A stretch of 64,000 nucleotides of DNA from Pelomonas baiyunensis (GCF_043555935.1 NZ_JBIGIB010000003.1:124001-188000); one strand, 5' to 3'. Positions 1-8,892 are shown, counted from the stretch's first letter. Program-made: numbers and translations. The notes: generated from the letters alone by a model not told the origin.

Positions 1-1060
1 GCCAGTTGTCGCCGTCGCTGGCCTGAGCGCCGTAGATGTTCCATTCGGTCGGCGAGTAGCGCTCGCGAATGATCTGCTCCATCAGCACCAGGGCGCTGGA
101 CACCACGGTGCCGCCGGTCTCGGTGGCGTGGAAGAAGTTCTGCTCGTCCACCTCCTGCGCCTGCGTGTGGTGGCGGATGAAGACCACCTCGATCTTTTCG
201 TAGTGCCGCGTGAGGAAGAGGTACAGCAGGATGAAGAAGCGCTTGGAGAGTTCCTTGCGGCCTTCGTCCATGGAGCCGGACACGTCCATCAGGCAGAACA
301 TGACGGCGCGCGTGGTGGGCACCGGGATGCGGGTGCGCGCGCGAAAGCGCAGGTCGATGGGGTCGAGGAAGGGAATCGCCTCCAGCCGCGCCCGCAGGTG
401 GGCGATGCGTTCGCGGGTCTCGGCCAGCAGGCGAGGCGTCTCCGGGCGGTCCTCTTTCAGCAGGTCCTGCTCGCGGGCTTGCAGCTCGTGCAGTTCGCGC
501 CGCTTGTCCATGCCCAGTGCAATGCGCCGGCCGAGTGCGCCGCGCATGGAGCGCACCACGTGCAGGTTGGTGGGTGTGCCGTCCGACACGAAGCCGGCGC
601 GCTGGCTCTTCCATTCCGGCGTGTCGGCCAGCGTCGTGCGGGCAAGGTTGGGCAGGGCCAGGTCGTCGAAGAAGACCTGCATGAACTCTTCCTTGCTGAG
701 ATGGAAGACGAAGTCGTCGTCCCCCTCGCCCGAGTCGCTGGCCTCGCCGCTGCCACTGCCGCCGCCGCCCTGCCCGCCTTTGGGTTTGGCGATGCGGTCG
801 CCCTTCACGTACTCCTGGTTGCCGGGGCGCACCACCTCGCGCACGCCGCCGTCGCCGTGGCCGAAGACGGGCTCGGAGAGGTCCTTCTTCGGGATGTGCA
901 CATCCTCGCCGCGCTCCATGTCGCGGATGCCGCGGCCGTCCACCGCGCGCTTCACCGCTTCGCGGATCTGCTCTTTGTGTCGACGCAGAAAGCGCTCGCG
1001 GTTGCCGATGGACTTGTTCTTGCCGGAGAGGCGTCGATCGATGATTTGCTGGAGCGACAT
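1..1060 (-). CDS. yeaH: YeaH/YhbH family DUF444 protein (partial, C-terminus outside window)
   Basis: About 353 N-terminal codons are visible; the 3' end lies left of position 1. DUF444 proteins are partners of the PrkA serine kinase in a conserved stress/stationary-phase module. Visible are a basic N-terminus (RRLSGKNKS), a Gly/Ser-rich acidic linker around residues 105-125, and a MIDAS-like DVSGSMDEG near residue 259, as in von Willebrand A folds. The ATG at 1060 has an AAAGG ribosome site 7 bases upstream. It lies 99 bp downstream of prkA on the same strand, the usual order, and a SpoVR-type gene is expected next, beyond the left edge (inference). The exact biochemical role of the family is unsettled. 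Confidence 0.93.
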   Translation of the reverse strand, partial: MSLQQIIDRRLSGKNKSIGNRERFLRRHKEQIREAVKRAVDGRGIRDMERGEDVHIPKKDLSEPVFGHGDGGVREVVRPGNQEYVKGDRIAKPKGGQGGGGSGSGEASDSGEGDDDFVFHLSKEEFMQVFFDDLALPNLARTTLADTPEWKSQRAGFVSDGTPTNLHVVRSMRGALGRRIALGMDKRRELHELQAREQDLLKEDRPETPRLLAETRERIAHLRARLEAIPFLDPIDLRFRARTRIPVPTTRAVMFCLMDVSGSMDEGRKELSKRFFILLYLFLTRHYEKIEVVFIRHHTQAQEVDEQNFFHATETGGTVVSSALVLMEQIIRERYSPTEWNIYGAQASDGDNW

Positions 1061-1075
1061 TCGCTGCCTTTCAAT

Positions 1076-1150
1076 CGGGCCGAGCGCCGGGCCGCCCCAA
1101 GCCGGCCCGCATCCCCTCGGGGGATCTGCCGATGTACGCGTCGGACGAGG
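1076..1150. repeat. Dispersed GC-rich repeat, copy A (between yeaH and prkA)
   Basis: The segment starting CGGGCCGAGCGCCGGGCCGC shares almost its whole first 35 bases with 46457-46491, and both copies carry a later TCCCC-N2-GGGGGA hairpin core. It sits in the yeaH-prkA gap. It looks like a REP-type intergenic element; its function is unknown. No transposase is nearby. Confidence 0.55.
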
Positions 1151-1159
1151 GGTTCATGT

Positions 1160-3082
1160 TCAGCTGCTCTTGCGCACCCTCAGGTACCACTCGCACAACA
1201 GCCGCACCTGCTTGGCCGTGTAGCCCTTGTCCACCATGCGCTGCACGAAGTTCTCGTGCTTCTTGGCATCCTCGGCGCTGGCCTTGGCGTTGAAGCTGAT
1301 GACGGGCAGCAACTCCTCGGTGTTGGAGAACATCTTTTTCTCGATCACCGTGCGCAGCTTCTCGTAGCTCGTCCAGTTCGGGTTCTTGCCCGCGTTGTTG
1401 GCGCGCGCCCGCAGCACGAAGTTGACGATCTCGTTGCGGAAGTCTTTCGGGTTGGAGATGCCCGCGGGCTTCTCGATCTTCTCCAGCTCGGCGTTCAGCG
1501 CCGCGCGGTCGAACACCTCGCCGGTGTCGGTGTCGCGGTACTCCTGGTCTTGAATCCAGTAGTCGGCATAGGTCACGTAGCGGTCGAAGATGTTCTGGCC
1601 GTACTCGGAATAACTCTCCAGGTAAGCGGTCTGGATCTCCTTGCCGATGAACTCGGCGTAGCGCGGGCTCAGCTGCTCCTTGATGAAGCCGACGTACTTT
1701 TCTTCCAGGTCTTTCGGGAACTGCTCGCGCTCGATCTGCTGCTCCAGCACGTACATCAGGTGCACCGGGTTGGCCGCCACTTCGGCCGCGTCGAAGTTGA
1801 AGACCTTGGAGAGGATCTTGTACGCAAAGCGCGTGCTGATACCGCTCATGCCTTCGTCCACGCCGGCGTAGTCGCGGTACTCCTGGTAGCTCTTGGCGCG
1901 CGGGTCGGTGTCCTTCAGGTTCTCGCCGTCGTAGATCTGCATCTTGCTGAACAGCGACGAGTTCTCGGGCTCCTTCAGCCGGGTCAGCACCGCGAACTGG
2001 CTCATCATCTTCAGCGTGCCCGGGGCGCACTTGGCCTCCGACAGCGACGACCCGCGGATGAGCTTTTCGTAGATGCGCACCTCCTCGCTCACGCGCAGGC
2101 AGTACGGCACCTTCACGATGTAGACGCGGTCCAGGAAGGCCTCGTTGTTCTTGTTGTTGCGGAAGGTCTTCCACTCGCTTTCGTTGCTGTGCGCGAGCAC
2201 GATGCCGTCGAACGGAATCGCGCCGAAGCCTTCGGTGCCCTTGTAGTTGCCTTCCTGCGTGGCGGTCAGCAGCGGGTGCAGCACCTTGATGGGCGCCTTG
2301 AACATTTCCACAAACTCCAGCAGGCCCTGGTTGGCCAGGCACAGGCCGCCGGAGTAGCTGTAGGCGTCGGGGTCGTCTTGCGCGTAGGTTTCGAGCTTGC
2401 GGATGTCGACCTTGCCCACCAGGCTGGAGATGTCCTGGTTGTTCTCGTCACCCGGCTCGGTCTTGGCCACGCCCAGTTGCTTGAGCACGCTGGGATAGCG
2501 CTTGACCACCTTGAACTTGCGGATGTCGCCGCCGAACTCGTCCAGCCGCTTCACGGCCCAGGGCGAGAGGATGCGGTTGAGATACCGGCGCGGAATGCCG
2601 TAGTCGCGCTCCAGCAGCGGGCCGTCTTCGGTGGGGTCGAACAGGCCCAGCGGCGACTCGTTCACCGGCGAGCCCGCGAGTGAGTAGAACGGCACCTGCT
2701 CCATCAGCTGCTTCAGCCGCTCGGCAATGCTGCTCTTGCCGCCGCCCACGGGGCCCAGCAGGTAGAGGATCTGCTTCTTTTCCTCCAGCCCCTGCGCCGC
2801 GTGGCGGAAGTAGGACACCACCTGCTCGATGGCTTCTTCGAGGCCATAGAACTCGGCGAAGGCCGGGTAGATCTTGATCGTCTTGTTGGCGAACAGGCGC
2901 GACAGCCGGGGGTCGTTGCGCGTGTCCAGCATCTGCGGCTCGCCGATGGCCTTGAGCATGCGCTCGGCGGCCGTGGCGTAGGCCAGGGGGTTGCGTTTGC
3001 ACTCGGCGAGGTACTCCTCCAGCGAGAGTTCCTCGACCTTGCTGCGCTCGTAGCGCGCGGCGAAGTGGCTGATCACGTCCAT
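1160..3082 (-). CDS. prkA: PrkA family serine protein kinase
   Basis: 640 aa, close to the usual length of about 640. An AAA-like N-terminal half carries a Walker A GPVGGGKS at residues 110-117; the C-terminal half is the kinase-like PrkA domain, ending CEWYLRVRKSS as in enterobacterial YeaG. PrkA acts in the cytoplasm in starvation and stress responses. The start was moved to 3082 because CAGGAGG lies 5 bases upstream of that ATG; the in-frame ATG at 3109 has no such site and would add a nine-residue N-terminal tail absent from YeaG. It is followed by the DUF444 gene, its normal partner. Identity is near certain from end-to-end similarity to YeaG. Confidence 0.96.
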   Translation of the reverse strand: MDVISHFAARYERSKVEELSLEEYLAECKRNPLAYATAAERMLKAIGEPQMLDTRNDPRLSRLFANKTIKIYPAFAEFYGLEEAIEQVVSYFRHAAQGLEEKKQILYLLGPVGGGKSSIAERLKQLMEQVPFYSLAGSPVNESPLGLFDPTEDGPLLERDYGIPRRYLNRILSPWAVKRLDEFGGDIRKFKVVKRYPSVLKQLGVAKTEPGDENNQDISSLVGKVDIRKLETYAQDDPDAYSYSGGLCLANQGLLEFVEMFKAPIKVLHPLLTATQEGNYKGTEGFGAIPFDGIVLAHSNESEWKTFRNNKNNEAFLDRVYIVKVPYCLRVSEEVRIYEKLIRGSSLSEAKCAPGTLKMMSQFAVLTRLKEPENSSLFSKMQIYDGENLKDTDPRAKSYQEYRDYAGVDEGMSGISTRFAYKILSKVFNFDAAEVAANPVHLMYVLEQQIEREQFPKDLEEKYVGFIKEQLSPRYAEFIGKEIQTAYLESYSEYGQNIFDRYVTYADYWIQDQEYRDTDTGEVFDRAALNAELEKIEKPAGISNPKDFRNEIVNFVLRARANNAGKNPNWTSYEKLRTVIEKKMFSNTEELLPVISFNAKASAEDAKKHENFVQRMVDKGYTAKQVRLLCEWYLRVRKSS

Positions 3083-3560
3083 GTCGACCTCCTGCGGTGT
3101 GAACTCCACAGGGCCACAGGCACGATGCGTGCCCGAGGGGCTGGGGGGTTCTGATCGCGCCTCAACTGCAAGGCGTCATCGGAACTCTCCAATCACTCGA
3201 CCAACCCAGCTTGCCGCCGGGCGCGGGAGGCTGATCGCAGGAACAGACCACCGCTGACCCTCCAACACCACGGCTTGCCATTCGGTTGACGGGTTGCGAT
3301 CCAGCATACGCCCGCCGCACAGGCAAGACCTGTCACTTTTCAGGCAAACCACACGAACCACCCGGGTTTGGTGGGTTCATGCTGAGGGCAGGGGCCGGGT
3401 GTTTCACGCTGAAACAACTCGCGGCCTGTCGATGAAGGCGAGGCGGCGTGCGGGTTCGTCCGCGCATGACGGGCGCGGTGCGCCGCTGGCATCATGAAAG
3501 CGGTTTCGCCGGCCGCTGGTTGAGGGCCCCTCTTTGGCTTTGCCCCTGCCCAGGACGTCC
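3083..3560. other. Divergent intergenic region between prkA and the SUMF1-domain gene
   Basis: 478 bp with no convincing gene; the short open frames here have no family resemblance or coding-like third-position bias. It must hold the promoters of prkA (leftward) and of the 3561 gene (rightward). It contains an imperfect stem (GAACCACC at 3355 against GGTGGGTTC at 3370) and the parS-like palindrome at 3400-3416. I searched by eye for a sigma-54 promoter facing prkA (known for enterobacterial yeaGH) and did not find one. Confidence 0.6.
3400..3416. promoter_or_regulatory. parS-like palindrome with one extra spacer base
   Basis: TGTTTCACGCTGAAACA: both 7-base arms equal those of the parS consensus (TGTTTCACGTGAAACA), but the centre is CGC rather than CG. 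It lies 145 bp upstream of the 3561 start. It could be a decayed or variant parS, or an operator for an unrelated regulator. ParB usually needs exact half-site spacing, so function as parS is doubtful. Confidence 0.45.
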
Positions 3561-5774
3561 ATGCCCCGCCTTTCATTGCTGTGTGCCGCTGCCGTGCTCG
3601 CGGGCGCCCTGGGCGCGCACGCCGCACCCGCCGACACCCCCTCCGCCAACGCCATGAAGATCACCGTGCGCGGCACGCAAATCGCCGGCCCCGACCAGGA
3701 CGACCGCGGCGAGCCCGACTGGCTGGCCCGCATGAACAACTGGCGGCGCGACCCCGCCACCACGCACGCCGCGTGGCTGCAGGCCCTGCAGCAATGGCGG
3801 CGCGAGCAGCTGCAGCGCATCGGCTTTGACGACGCCCAGTACCGCCGGCCCGACCTGCAGTGGACGCAGCGCAGCTTCGTACAACCGCAGGTGATGGTGG
3901 AAGACCGCCTGCTGTACGACCCGGTGAAGCGCGTCTACACCGTGAGCCGCTTGCTGGACAACCTGCGCCAGCGCTACGGTGGCATCGACAGCGTGCTGCT
4001 GTGGCCGGTGTACCCCAACAGCGGCGTGGACGACCGCAACCAGTGGGACCTGCTGCGCGACATGCCCGGCGGTGTGGCCGGCGTGAAGGCCATGGTGCAA
4101 GACTTCCAGCGCCAGGGCGTGCGCGTGTTCTTCCCCACCATGCCGTGGGACGTGGGCACGCGCGACGAAGGCCCCAGCCAGGCCGAGGCGACGGTGGAAC
4201 TGCTCGCGTCCATCGGCGCCGATGGCGTGAACGGCGACACCATGGCCGGCCTGCCCTTCGACTTCCTGCGCGCCGCGGAGGCCCGTGGCGTGCCGATGGC
4301 GCTTGAGCCCGAGCTGCCGCTGCAGGACGACGCGATGCTCGCCTTCAACACGCTGAGCTGGGGCTACTGGGACACGCCCTTCGTGCCCATGGTCAGCAAG
4401 TGGAAGTGGCTGGAGCCGCGCCACCTGGTGCATGTGTGCGACCGCTGGGCCACCGACCGGCACGAGATCCTGCAAGCGGCTTTCTTCAACGGCACGGGCA
4501 TCCAGAGTTGGGAGAACGTGTGGGGGTGGTGGAACGGCATCACGCCGCGCGATGCGGCGGCGCTCAAGCGCATTGCCGGCGTGTACCGCGGCTGGCCGGC
4601 GCTGCTGTCCAGCGCGGGCTGGGAGCCGCACGTGCCCACGGGCCAGTACGGCGTGTATGCCAGCCGCTTCCCCGGCGACACGGCCACGCTGTGGACGGTG
4701 GTGAACCGCAACGACTTCGCCGTGGGCGAGCTGCCGTTGACCATGGCTCACGAGCCGGGCGCGCGCTATGTGGACGCGTGGAACGGCCGCGAGCTGAAAG
4801 CCGAGGTGGGCGCCGATGGCCGCGCCACCGTGACCCTGGCGTTGGAGCCGCGCGGTTTCGGCGCGTTGGTGCAACTGCGCAGCGCGGACGCGGTGGCGGC
4901 GGCCCAGCCGGTGCTGCAGGCGCAGCGCGCGCTGGCCGAGAAGCCACTCGCGGCGTACTCACGCGAATGGAAGCCGCTGCCGCAGCGGCTCGTGCCGCAG
5001 GCGCCCACACCGCGCGTGAAGGCCGCGCCCGCCGGCATGGTGACGGTGCCGGCCACGCCGGCCTACGACTTCCGCGTGACGGGCCTGCAGATCGAAGGCG
5101 AGAACCGCCCGGGGCTGGACGTGCAGTACCCGTGGGAGACCATCGCGCGGCGCGAGCACGTGCACCGCATGGCCATCCAACGCTTTCACATCGATGTGCA
5201 CCCGGTCACCAACGAGGCGTTCGCGCGCTTCGTGCAGGCCACGGGCTACCGGCCGGCGGACGACCACCACTTCCTCGCGCACTGGCGCGACGGGCAGCCG
5301 GCGCCGCAAGACCTGAAGCGCCCCGTGGTGTGGGTGGGCCTGGAAGACGCCCGCGCCTACTGTCGCTGGGCCGGCAAGCGTCTGCCGCATGAGTGGGAAT
5401 GGCAGTACGCCGCGCAGGGCACCGACGGCCGGCGCTACCCGTGGGGATCGGGCTGGCGCGACGACCTCGTGCCCCCCACCCACACCGCGCGCCACCTGCC
5501 GGTGCTGGCCGAGGTGGGCCGCTACCCGCAGGCGGCCAGCCCCTTCGGCGTGCAGGAGCTGGTGGGCCACCTGTGGCAGTGGACGGATGAGTTCGAGGAC
5601 GACCGCACCCGCGCGGCCATCGTGCGCGGCGGCAGCCCGTACCAGCCGCAGGGCGCGTCCTGGTATTTCCCCAACACGCGCCGGCTGGACCAGCACGGCA
5701 AGCTGCTGCTGATGGCCCCGTCGAAGGATCGCTCGGGGCTGATCGGTTTTCGCTGCGTGGCCGACGCTGACTGA
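3561..5774 (+). CDS. Secreted protein: TIM-barrel-like domain fused to SUMF1/FGE-like domain
   Basis: 737 aa with a cleavable signal peptide (MPRLSLLCAAAVLAGALGAHA), so probably periplasmic. Residues about 60-460 resemble a glycoside-hydrolase-like TIM barrel (repeated beta-strand patterns, an ELASIGADGVNGDT-like strand, many Trp/Asp) followed by a beta-sandwich-like part. Residues about 510-737 are a formylglycine-generating-enzyme-like (SUMF1) domain: FHIDVHPVTNEAFARFV, AGKRLPHEWEWQYAA, VRGGSPY, GFRC. The paired cysteines that bind copper in true FGE are absent after VRGGS, so oxidation of sulfatase cysteines is unlikely; a binding or structural role is more likely. Start 3561 was chosen over 3534 because it directly begins the signal peptide. 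No sulfatase gene is adjacent. Confidence 0.8.
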   Translation: MPRLSLLCAAAVLAGALGAHAAPADTPSANAMKITVRGTQIAGPDQDDRGEPDWLARMNNWRRDPATTHAAWLQALQQWRREQLQRIGFDDAQYRRPDLQWTQRSFVQPQVMVEDRLLYDPVKRVYTVSRLLDNLRQRYGGIDSVLLWPVYPNSGVDDRNQWDLLRDMPGGVAGVKAMVQDFQRQGVRVFFPTMPWDVGTRDEGPSQAEATVELLASIGADGVNGDTMAGLPFDFLRAAEARGVPMALEPELPLQDDAMLAFNTLSWGYWDTPFVPMVSKWKWLEPRHLVHVCDRWATDRHEILQAAFFNGTGIQSWENVWGWWNGITPRDAAALKRIAGVYRGWPALLSSAGWEPHVPTGQYGVYASRFPGDTATLWTVVNRNDFAVGELPLTMAHEPGARYVDAWNGRELKAEVGADGRATVTLALEPRGFGALVQLRSADAVAAAQPVLQAQRALAEKPLAAYSREWKPLPQRLVPQAPTPRVKAAPAGMVTVPATPAYDFRVTGLQIEGENRPGLDVQYPWETIARREHVHRMAIQRFHIDVHPVTNEAFARFVQATGYRPADDHHFLAHWRDGQPAPQDLKRPVVWVGLEDARAYCRWAGKRLPHEWEWQYAAQGTDGRRYPWGSGWRDDLVPPTHTARHLPVLAEVGRYPQAASPFGVQELVGHLWQWTDEFEDDRTRAAIVRGGSPYQPQGASWYFPNTRRLDQHGKLLLMAPSKDRSGLIGFRCVADAD

Positions 5775-5790
5775 GGCTGCGCGGCCTCAG
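5771..5790. terminator. Hairpin between convergent genes
   Basis: CTGAGGC-TGCGCG-GCCTCAG, a perfect 7-bp stem with a 6-base loop that begins at the stop codon of the 3561 gene and lies just before the end of parB. There is no T-run, so intrinsic termination is only possible, not shown. Confidence 0.4.
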
Positions 5791-5815
5791 GGGGCGATCG
5801 GCAGGGGGCGCTGGG

Positions 5816-6724
5816 TCAGCCCGCGTCGCTGCGCAGCTTGTCGAGGATGCCCGACAGGGCGTCCAGCGAGTCGAAGTGGATGGCCAGCTCACCGCTTTGG
5901 CCGCCCTTCTTGGTCCGCTTCTTCACGCGCACTTCCACGGTGGCGCCCAGCGCGTCGGCCAGCTCTTCTTCCAGGCGCAGCACGTCGCGGCTCTTGTCGC
6001 CCTTCACGCGCAGCAGCGGCGTTTGGCGCGCGGCGCCCTGGGTCTTGGCCACCAGCTTCTCGGCCTCGCGCACACTCAGCTTCTTGGCGGCAATTTCGCT
6101 CGCGGTGGTGATCTGCGTGGCGCCTTCCAGCGGCAGCAGCGCGCGGGCGTGGCCCATGTCCAGGTCGCCGGCCATCAGCATGTTCTGCACTGGGGCGGCC
6201 AGGTTCAGCAGGCGCAGCAGGTTGCTGGCGGCGCTGCGCGAGCGGCCCACGGCCTGCGCGGCCTGTTCGTGCGTCAGGCCGAACTCGTCGGTCAAGCGCT
6301 TCAGGCCCTGGGCTTCTTCCAACGGGTTGAGGTCTTCGCGCTGGATGTTCTCGATCAGCGCCATCGCGGCGGCCGATTCGTCCGGCACGGCCTTCACCAG
6401 CACCGGCACTTCGCGCAGGCCGGCCAGCTTGGCGGCACGGAAGCGCCGTTCGCCAGCGATGATTTCGTAGCTCACCCCGCCGTTCGGCGTGATCGGGCGC
6501 ACGAGGATGGGCTGCATGATGCCCTGGCCCTTGATGCTCTCGGCGAGCTCGTACAGCGAGCCCTCGTCCATGCGCGTGCGCGGCTGGTACTTGCCGGCCT
6601 GCAGCTGCTCCAGCTTCAGCGTGCTGGGCGTGCCCTCCCGCTCGGGGGCAGGGGTGTCGCTGACCTTGGGGCCCAGCAGGGCTTCCAAGCCGAGGCCGAG
6701 GCCTTTGGGTTTCTTCGTTGCCAT
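5816..6724 (-). CDS. parB: Chromosome partitioning protein ParB
   Basis: 302 aa, normal for chromosomal ParB. It shows the N-terminal KGLGLGLEALL segment, the CTPase motif GERRFRAAKLAG, the ENIQREDLNPLEEA motif, and a helix-turn-helix (LTHEQAAQAVGRSRSAASNL) that binds parS. ParB loads at parS, spreads, and works with ParA to segregate origins. Start ATG 6724; the 7015 alternative only adds a low-complexity tail overlapping the next gene. Unlike many relatives, it is separated from parA by about 13 kb of other genes, although both are on the minus strand. parS sites are at 21.4-22.5 kb. Confidence 0.96.
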   Translation of the reverse strand: MATKKPKGLGLGLEALLGPKVSDTPAPEREGTPSTLKLEQLQAGKYQPRTRMDEGSLYELAESIKGQGIMQPILVRPITPNGGVSYEIIAGERRFRAAKLAGLREVPVLVKAVPDESAAAMALIENIQREDLNPLEEAQGLKRLTDEFGLTHEQAAQAVGRSRSAASNLLRLLNLAAPVQNMLMAGDLDMGHARALLPLEGATQITTASEIAAKKLSVREAEKLVAKTQGAARQTPLLRVKGDKSRDVLRLEEELADALGATVEVRVKKRTKKGGQSGELAIHFDSLDALSGILDKLRSDAG

Positions 6725-6747
6725 GGGGCGGATTGTCGGGGATGCGT

Positions 6748-7647
6748 TCAGTGGGCCGGCCGGCCAGGCATGAACATCAACGGCTCGGGAATCGCGTCGA
6801 AGGCGCGGGTCCACTGGGGGTTGGGCAACTGCAGCACCCGCTCGGGCAGCGGCCGCTGGCCGGTGAGCACGGGGCCGAGGCGGGCGTCGCGCCGCAGCAG
6901 GGCTTGGGCGCGGCCGTCGTTGAAGATGGCCTGCAGCCCGCGGCTCAGGGCCTGGCGCAGGGCGGGCTGGCCGCGCCGCACCACCAGCACGCGTGCAAAG
7001 CGGTAGTGCAGGCACCAGTCCTCCAGCACCACCACCGAAGGGGCCAGGTGCCGGAAGGTGTCCAGCAGCGTGCCGGCTTCGTCGGCGCCCAGCGGGAAGG
7101 CGTCGAACCGGCCCGCCTCCAGCATGCGGAACAGGGCCAGGAATTCGGCCTCCTGCACGCTCAGGCCGGCGGCGCGCAGGATGTAGTTGTCCACCCAGTC
7201 GGGGCCCTGGCCGAAGCTCAGGCGGCGCAGGTCGGTCAGGTCATGCACCTGGCGCAGCGCGGCCACGCGGTCGCGGCGCACCAGCATCACGCGGTAGCCG
7301 CACAGGCCCAGGTCCAGCGGAAAGGGCAGCACCTCCGCGCGCTCGGCCAGGCGTGGGGCGGCGCCGGCGTCCATGACGTTGAACTCGCCGGACTCCAGGC
7401 TTTTGAAGGCCCGCACCGAGGGCAGCTCTTCCGCCGTCAGGCGCAGCCGGAAGGGCTGGCCCGAGGCCTCCAGCGCCAGGCGCAGCAGCTGGTAGGCGTA
7501 GCCGTCGACCGGCCGCTCAGGCATGCGCGGGTACACAGCCTCGATCGGGCTCGCGGCCGCCGTGGCCGGCGGCATGGCCGCAGTGAAGGAGGCCGAGCCC
7601 AGCAGCCATTGGCGGCGCTGGGGGTCGGGTGGCGGGTGGTGCCGCAT
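6748..7647 (-). CDS. Periplasmic substrate-binding-like protein (family 3 type)
   Basis: 299 aa. The N-terminus RRQWLLGSASFTAAMPPATAAA looks like a Tat-like or Sec signal. The body resembles periplasmic binding protein family 3 (Venus-flytrap) proteins: an opening ERPVDGYAYQLLRLALEAS and a mid segment on residue recognition (QGPDWVDNYILRAAGL). No ABC permease or ATPase sits beside it, so it may be a sensor or orphan binding protein; ligand unknown. It lies 23 bp upstream of parB and 11 bp downstream of the esterase gene, so probably in one transcript with them. Confidence 0.72.
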   Translation of the reverse strand: MRHHPPPDPQRRQWLLGSASFTAAMPPATAAASPIEAVYPRMPERPVDGYAYQLLRLALEASGQPFRLRLTAEELPSVRAFKSLESGEFNVMDAGAAPRLAERAEVLPFPLDLGLCGYRVMLVRRDRVAALRQVHDLTDLRRLSFGQGPDWVDNYILRAAGLSVQEAEFLALFRMLEAGRFDAFPLGADEAGTLLDTFRHLAPSVVVLEDWCLHYRFARVLVVRRGQPALRQALSRGLQAIFNDGRAQALLRRDARLGPVLTGQRPLPERVLQLPNPQWTRAFDAIPEPLMFMPGRPAH

Positions 7648-7658
7648 CGAGCCTGGGG

Positions 7659-8189
7659 TCAGGCGGTGCGCAGGCCGTGCAGCAGCGCGCGGCCTTCGGG
7701 CCAGTCGCCCAGGCCCGAGTCGGCGTTCAGGTGCCCGCGCGGGCCGGCGATGACGACGCTGCTGCCCCAGTCGGCCGCCATCTGCGTGCTGCGCTCGGCG
7801 GCGCCAAAAGGGTCGTCGCTGCTGATGACGGCGATGCTCGGAAACGGCAGGCGGCTGCGGCGGATGGGGCGCCAGTTGTGCAGCTGGGGCGGGGTGTCGT
7901 CGCGCTCGGTGTCGGGCGGGGCCACCAGCAGCGCGCCTTTCACGCGGGCGGTGTGTTGCGAATGCTCGGCCCAGCTGGCCACCAGCTGGCAGCCCAGCGA
8001 GTGCGCCACCAGCAGGGCCGGGGCGTCGTCTTGCAGCAGCACTTCGTCCAGGCGGCTCATCCAGTCGCCGCGGCGCGGCCAGTCCCAGTCGTGCTGCTCC
8101 ACGCGCAGGTCGCCATGCAGCCGCTCCCACCGGCTTTGCCAATGGTCGGGGCCGGAGTTCTGCCAGCCGGGGAGGAGCAGGACGCGCAT
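7659..8189 (-). CDS. RBBP9/YdeN family alpha/beta hydrolase
   Basis: 176 aa, typical for the small RBBP9/YdeN serine hydrolases. Visible: LLLPGWQNSGPDHWQSRWE, a family signature, the nucleophile elbow AHSLGCQL, an acidic residue in SSDDPFG, and a C-terminal His in GPRGHLNADSGLGDW. The substrate is unknown; these are cytoplasmic esterases. Start ATG 8189, four bases after the SDR stop, suggesting co-translation with the SDR. Confidence 0.88.
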   Translation of the reverse strand: MRVLLLPGWQNSGPDHWQSRWERLHGDLRVEQHDWDWPRRGDWMSRLDEVLLQDDAPALLVAHSLGCQLVASWAEHSQHTARVKGALLVAPPDTERDDTPPQLHNWRPIRRSRLPFPSIAVISSDDPFGAAERSTQMAADWGSSVVIAGPRGHLNADSGLGDWPEGRALLHGLRTA

Positions 8190-8193
8190 CGCT

Positions 8194-8892
8194 TCAGACT
8201 CCCGCGAAGTCCTGGGCGCTGACCCATCGGCCGCTGACGCCGTCCGTCGCCAGCACGGGCACCAACGCACCGGGCAGCACGCTCTCGACCGCCCCAGGCG
8301 CGTTCGGGCCGCCGAGGTCCGTGCGCAGCCAGCCGGGGTCGAGCAGGTTCATCGTGACGCCGGTGCCGGCGAGCTTGGGCGCGGTGTCGCGGACGAACTT
8401 GTCCAGCGCCGCCTTGGACGCGGCATAGGCCATCAGTTCCGGCTGGTCCTTGATGCCCGAGGTCACGTTGACGATGCGTCCCCAACCCTGGGCCAGCATC
8501 GCCGGCAGGAAATGGTTGCTGAGCAGGATGGGTGCGATGGTGTTGACGCGAAAGCTCAGCTCGTAGTCGGCGGGCACGACGCTCAGCCAGTCCGCGTGAT
8601 AGGGCGTCATCAGCGCCGCGTTGTTGTAGAGGATGTCCAGCGTGCCGCCGCACAGGGCGCTCACCTCGGCGGCGAGTCGCAGCACGGCGGCGCTGTCGCT
8701 CAGCTCGGCCGCCACCGTGTGCACGTGGGTGCCTTGGCTGCGCAGGCGGTCAGCGAGCGGGGCTGTCGCGTCGAGCGTGCGGCTGTGCAGGATGAGCCGG
8801 CAGCCCTCCTCGGCCAGCGCCTGGGCGACCTGCTGGCCGATGCCGCGGCTGGCGCCGGTGACCAGGGCCCAACGGTTGACGAGAGGTTTCAT
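8194..8892 (-). CDS. Short-chain dehydrogenase/reductase (SDR)
   Basis: 232 aa classical SDR, NAD(P)-dependent oxidoreductase. Nucleotide motif TGASRGIG near the start, YNNAA, catalytic Ser in VTSGIK and YAASKAALDK with the Tyr-Lys pair. Substrate not predictable. Start ATG 8892 chosen because GGAG lies 9 bases upstream; the longer start at 8916 lacks a site. It is the first gene of the leftward SDR-esterase-binding protein-parB run, diverging from argC across 62 bp. Confidence 0.9.
   Translation of the reverse strand: MKPLVNRWALVTGASRGIGQQVAQALAEEGCRLILHSRTLDATAPLADRLRSQGTHVHTVAAELSDSAAVLRLAAEVSALCGGTLDILYNNAALMTPYHADWLSVVPADYELSFRVNTIAPILLSNHFLPAMLAQGWGRIVNVTSGIKDQPELMAYAASKAALDKFVRDTAPKLAGTGVTMNLLDPGWLRTDLGGPNAPGAVESVLPGALVPVLATDGVSGRWVSAQDFAGV

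Noticed and set aside
128..2683. 851-codon open frame on the plus strand
   Set aside because: Antisense to yeaH and prkA, which are recognised with conserved motifs; the frame is open because of high GC third positions on the other strand. No domain was recognisable.
3319..3333. ACAGG-CAAGA-CCTGT short palindrome upstream of prkA
   Set aside because: Five-base arms at this GC content are expected by chance; kept out of the feature list.
3083..3400. Possible sigma-54 promoter for prkA
   Set aside because: yeaGH is known to be RpoN-linked in enterobacteria, but no GG-N10-GC element with a fitting context was found on the minus strand here.
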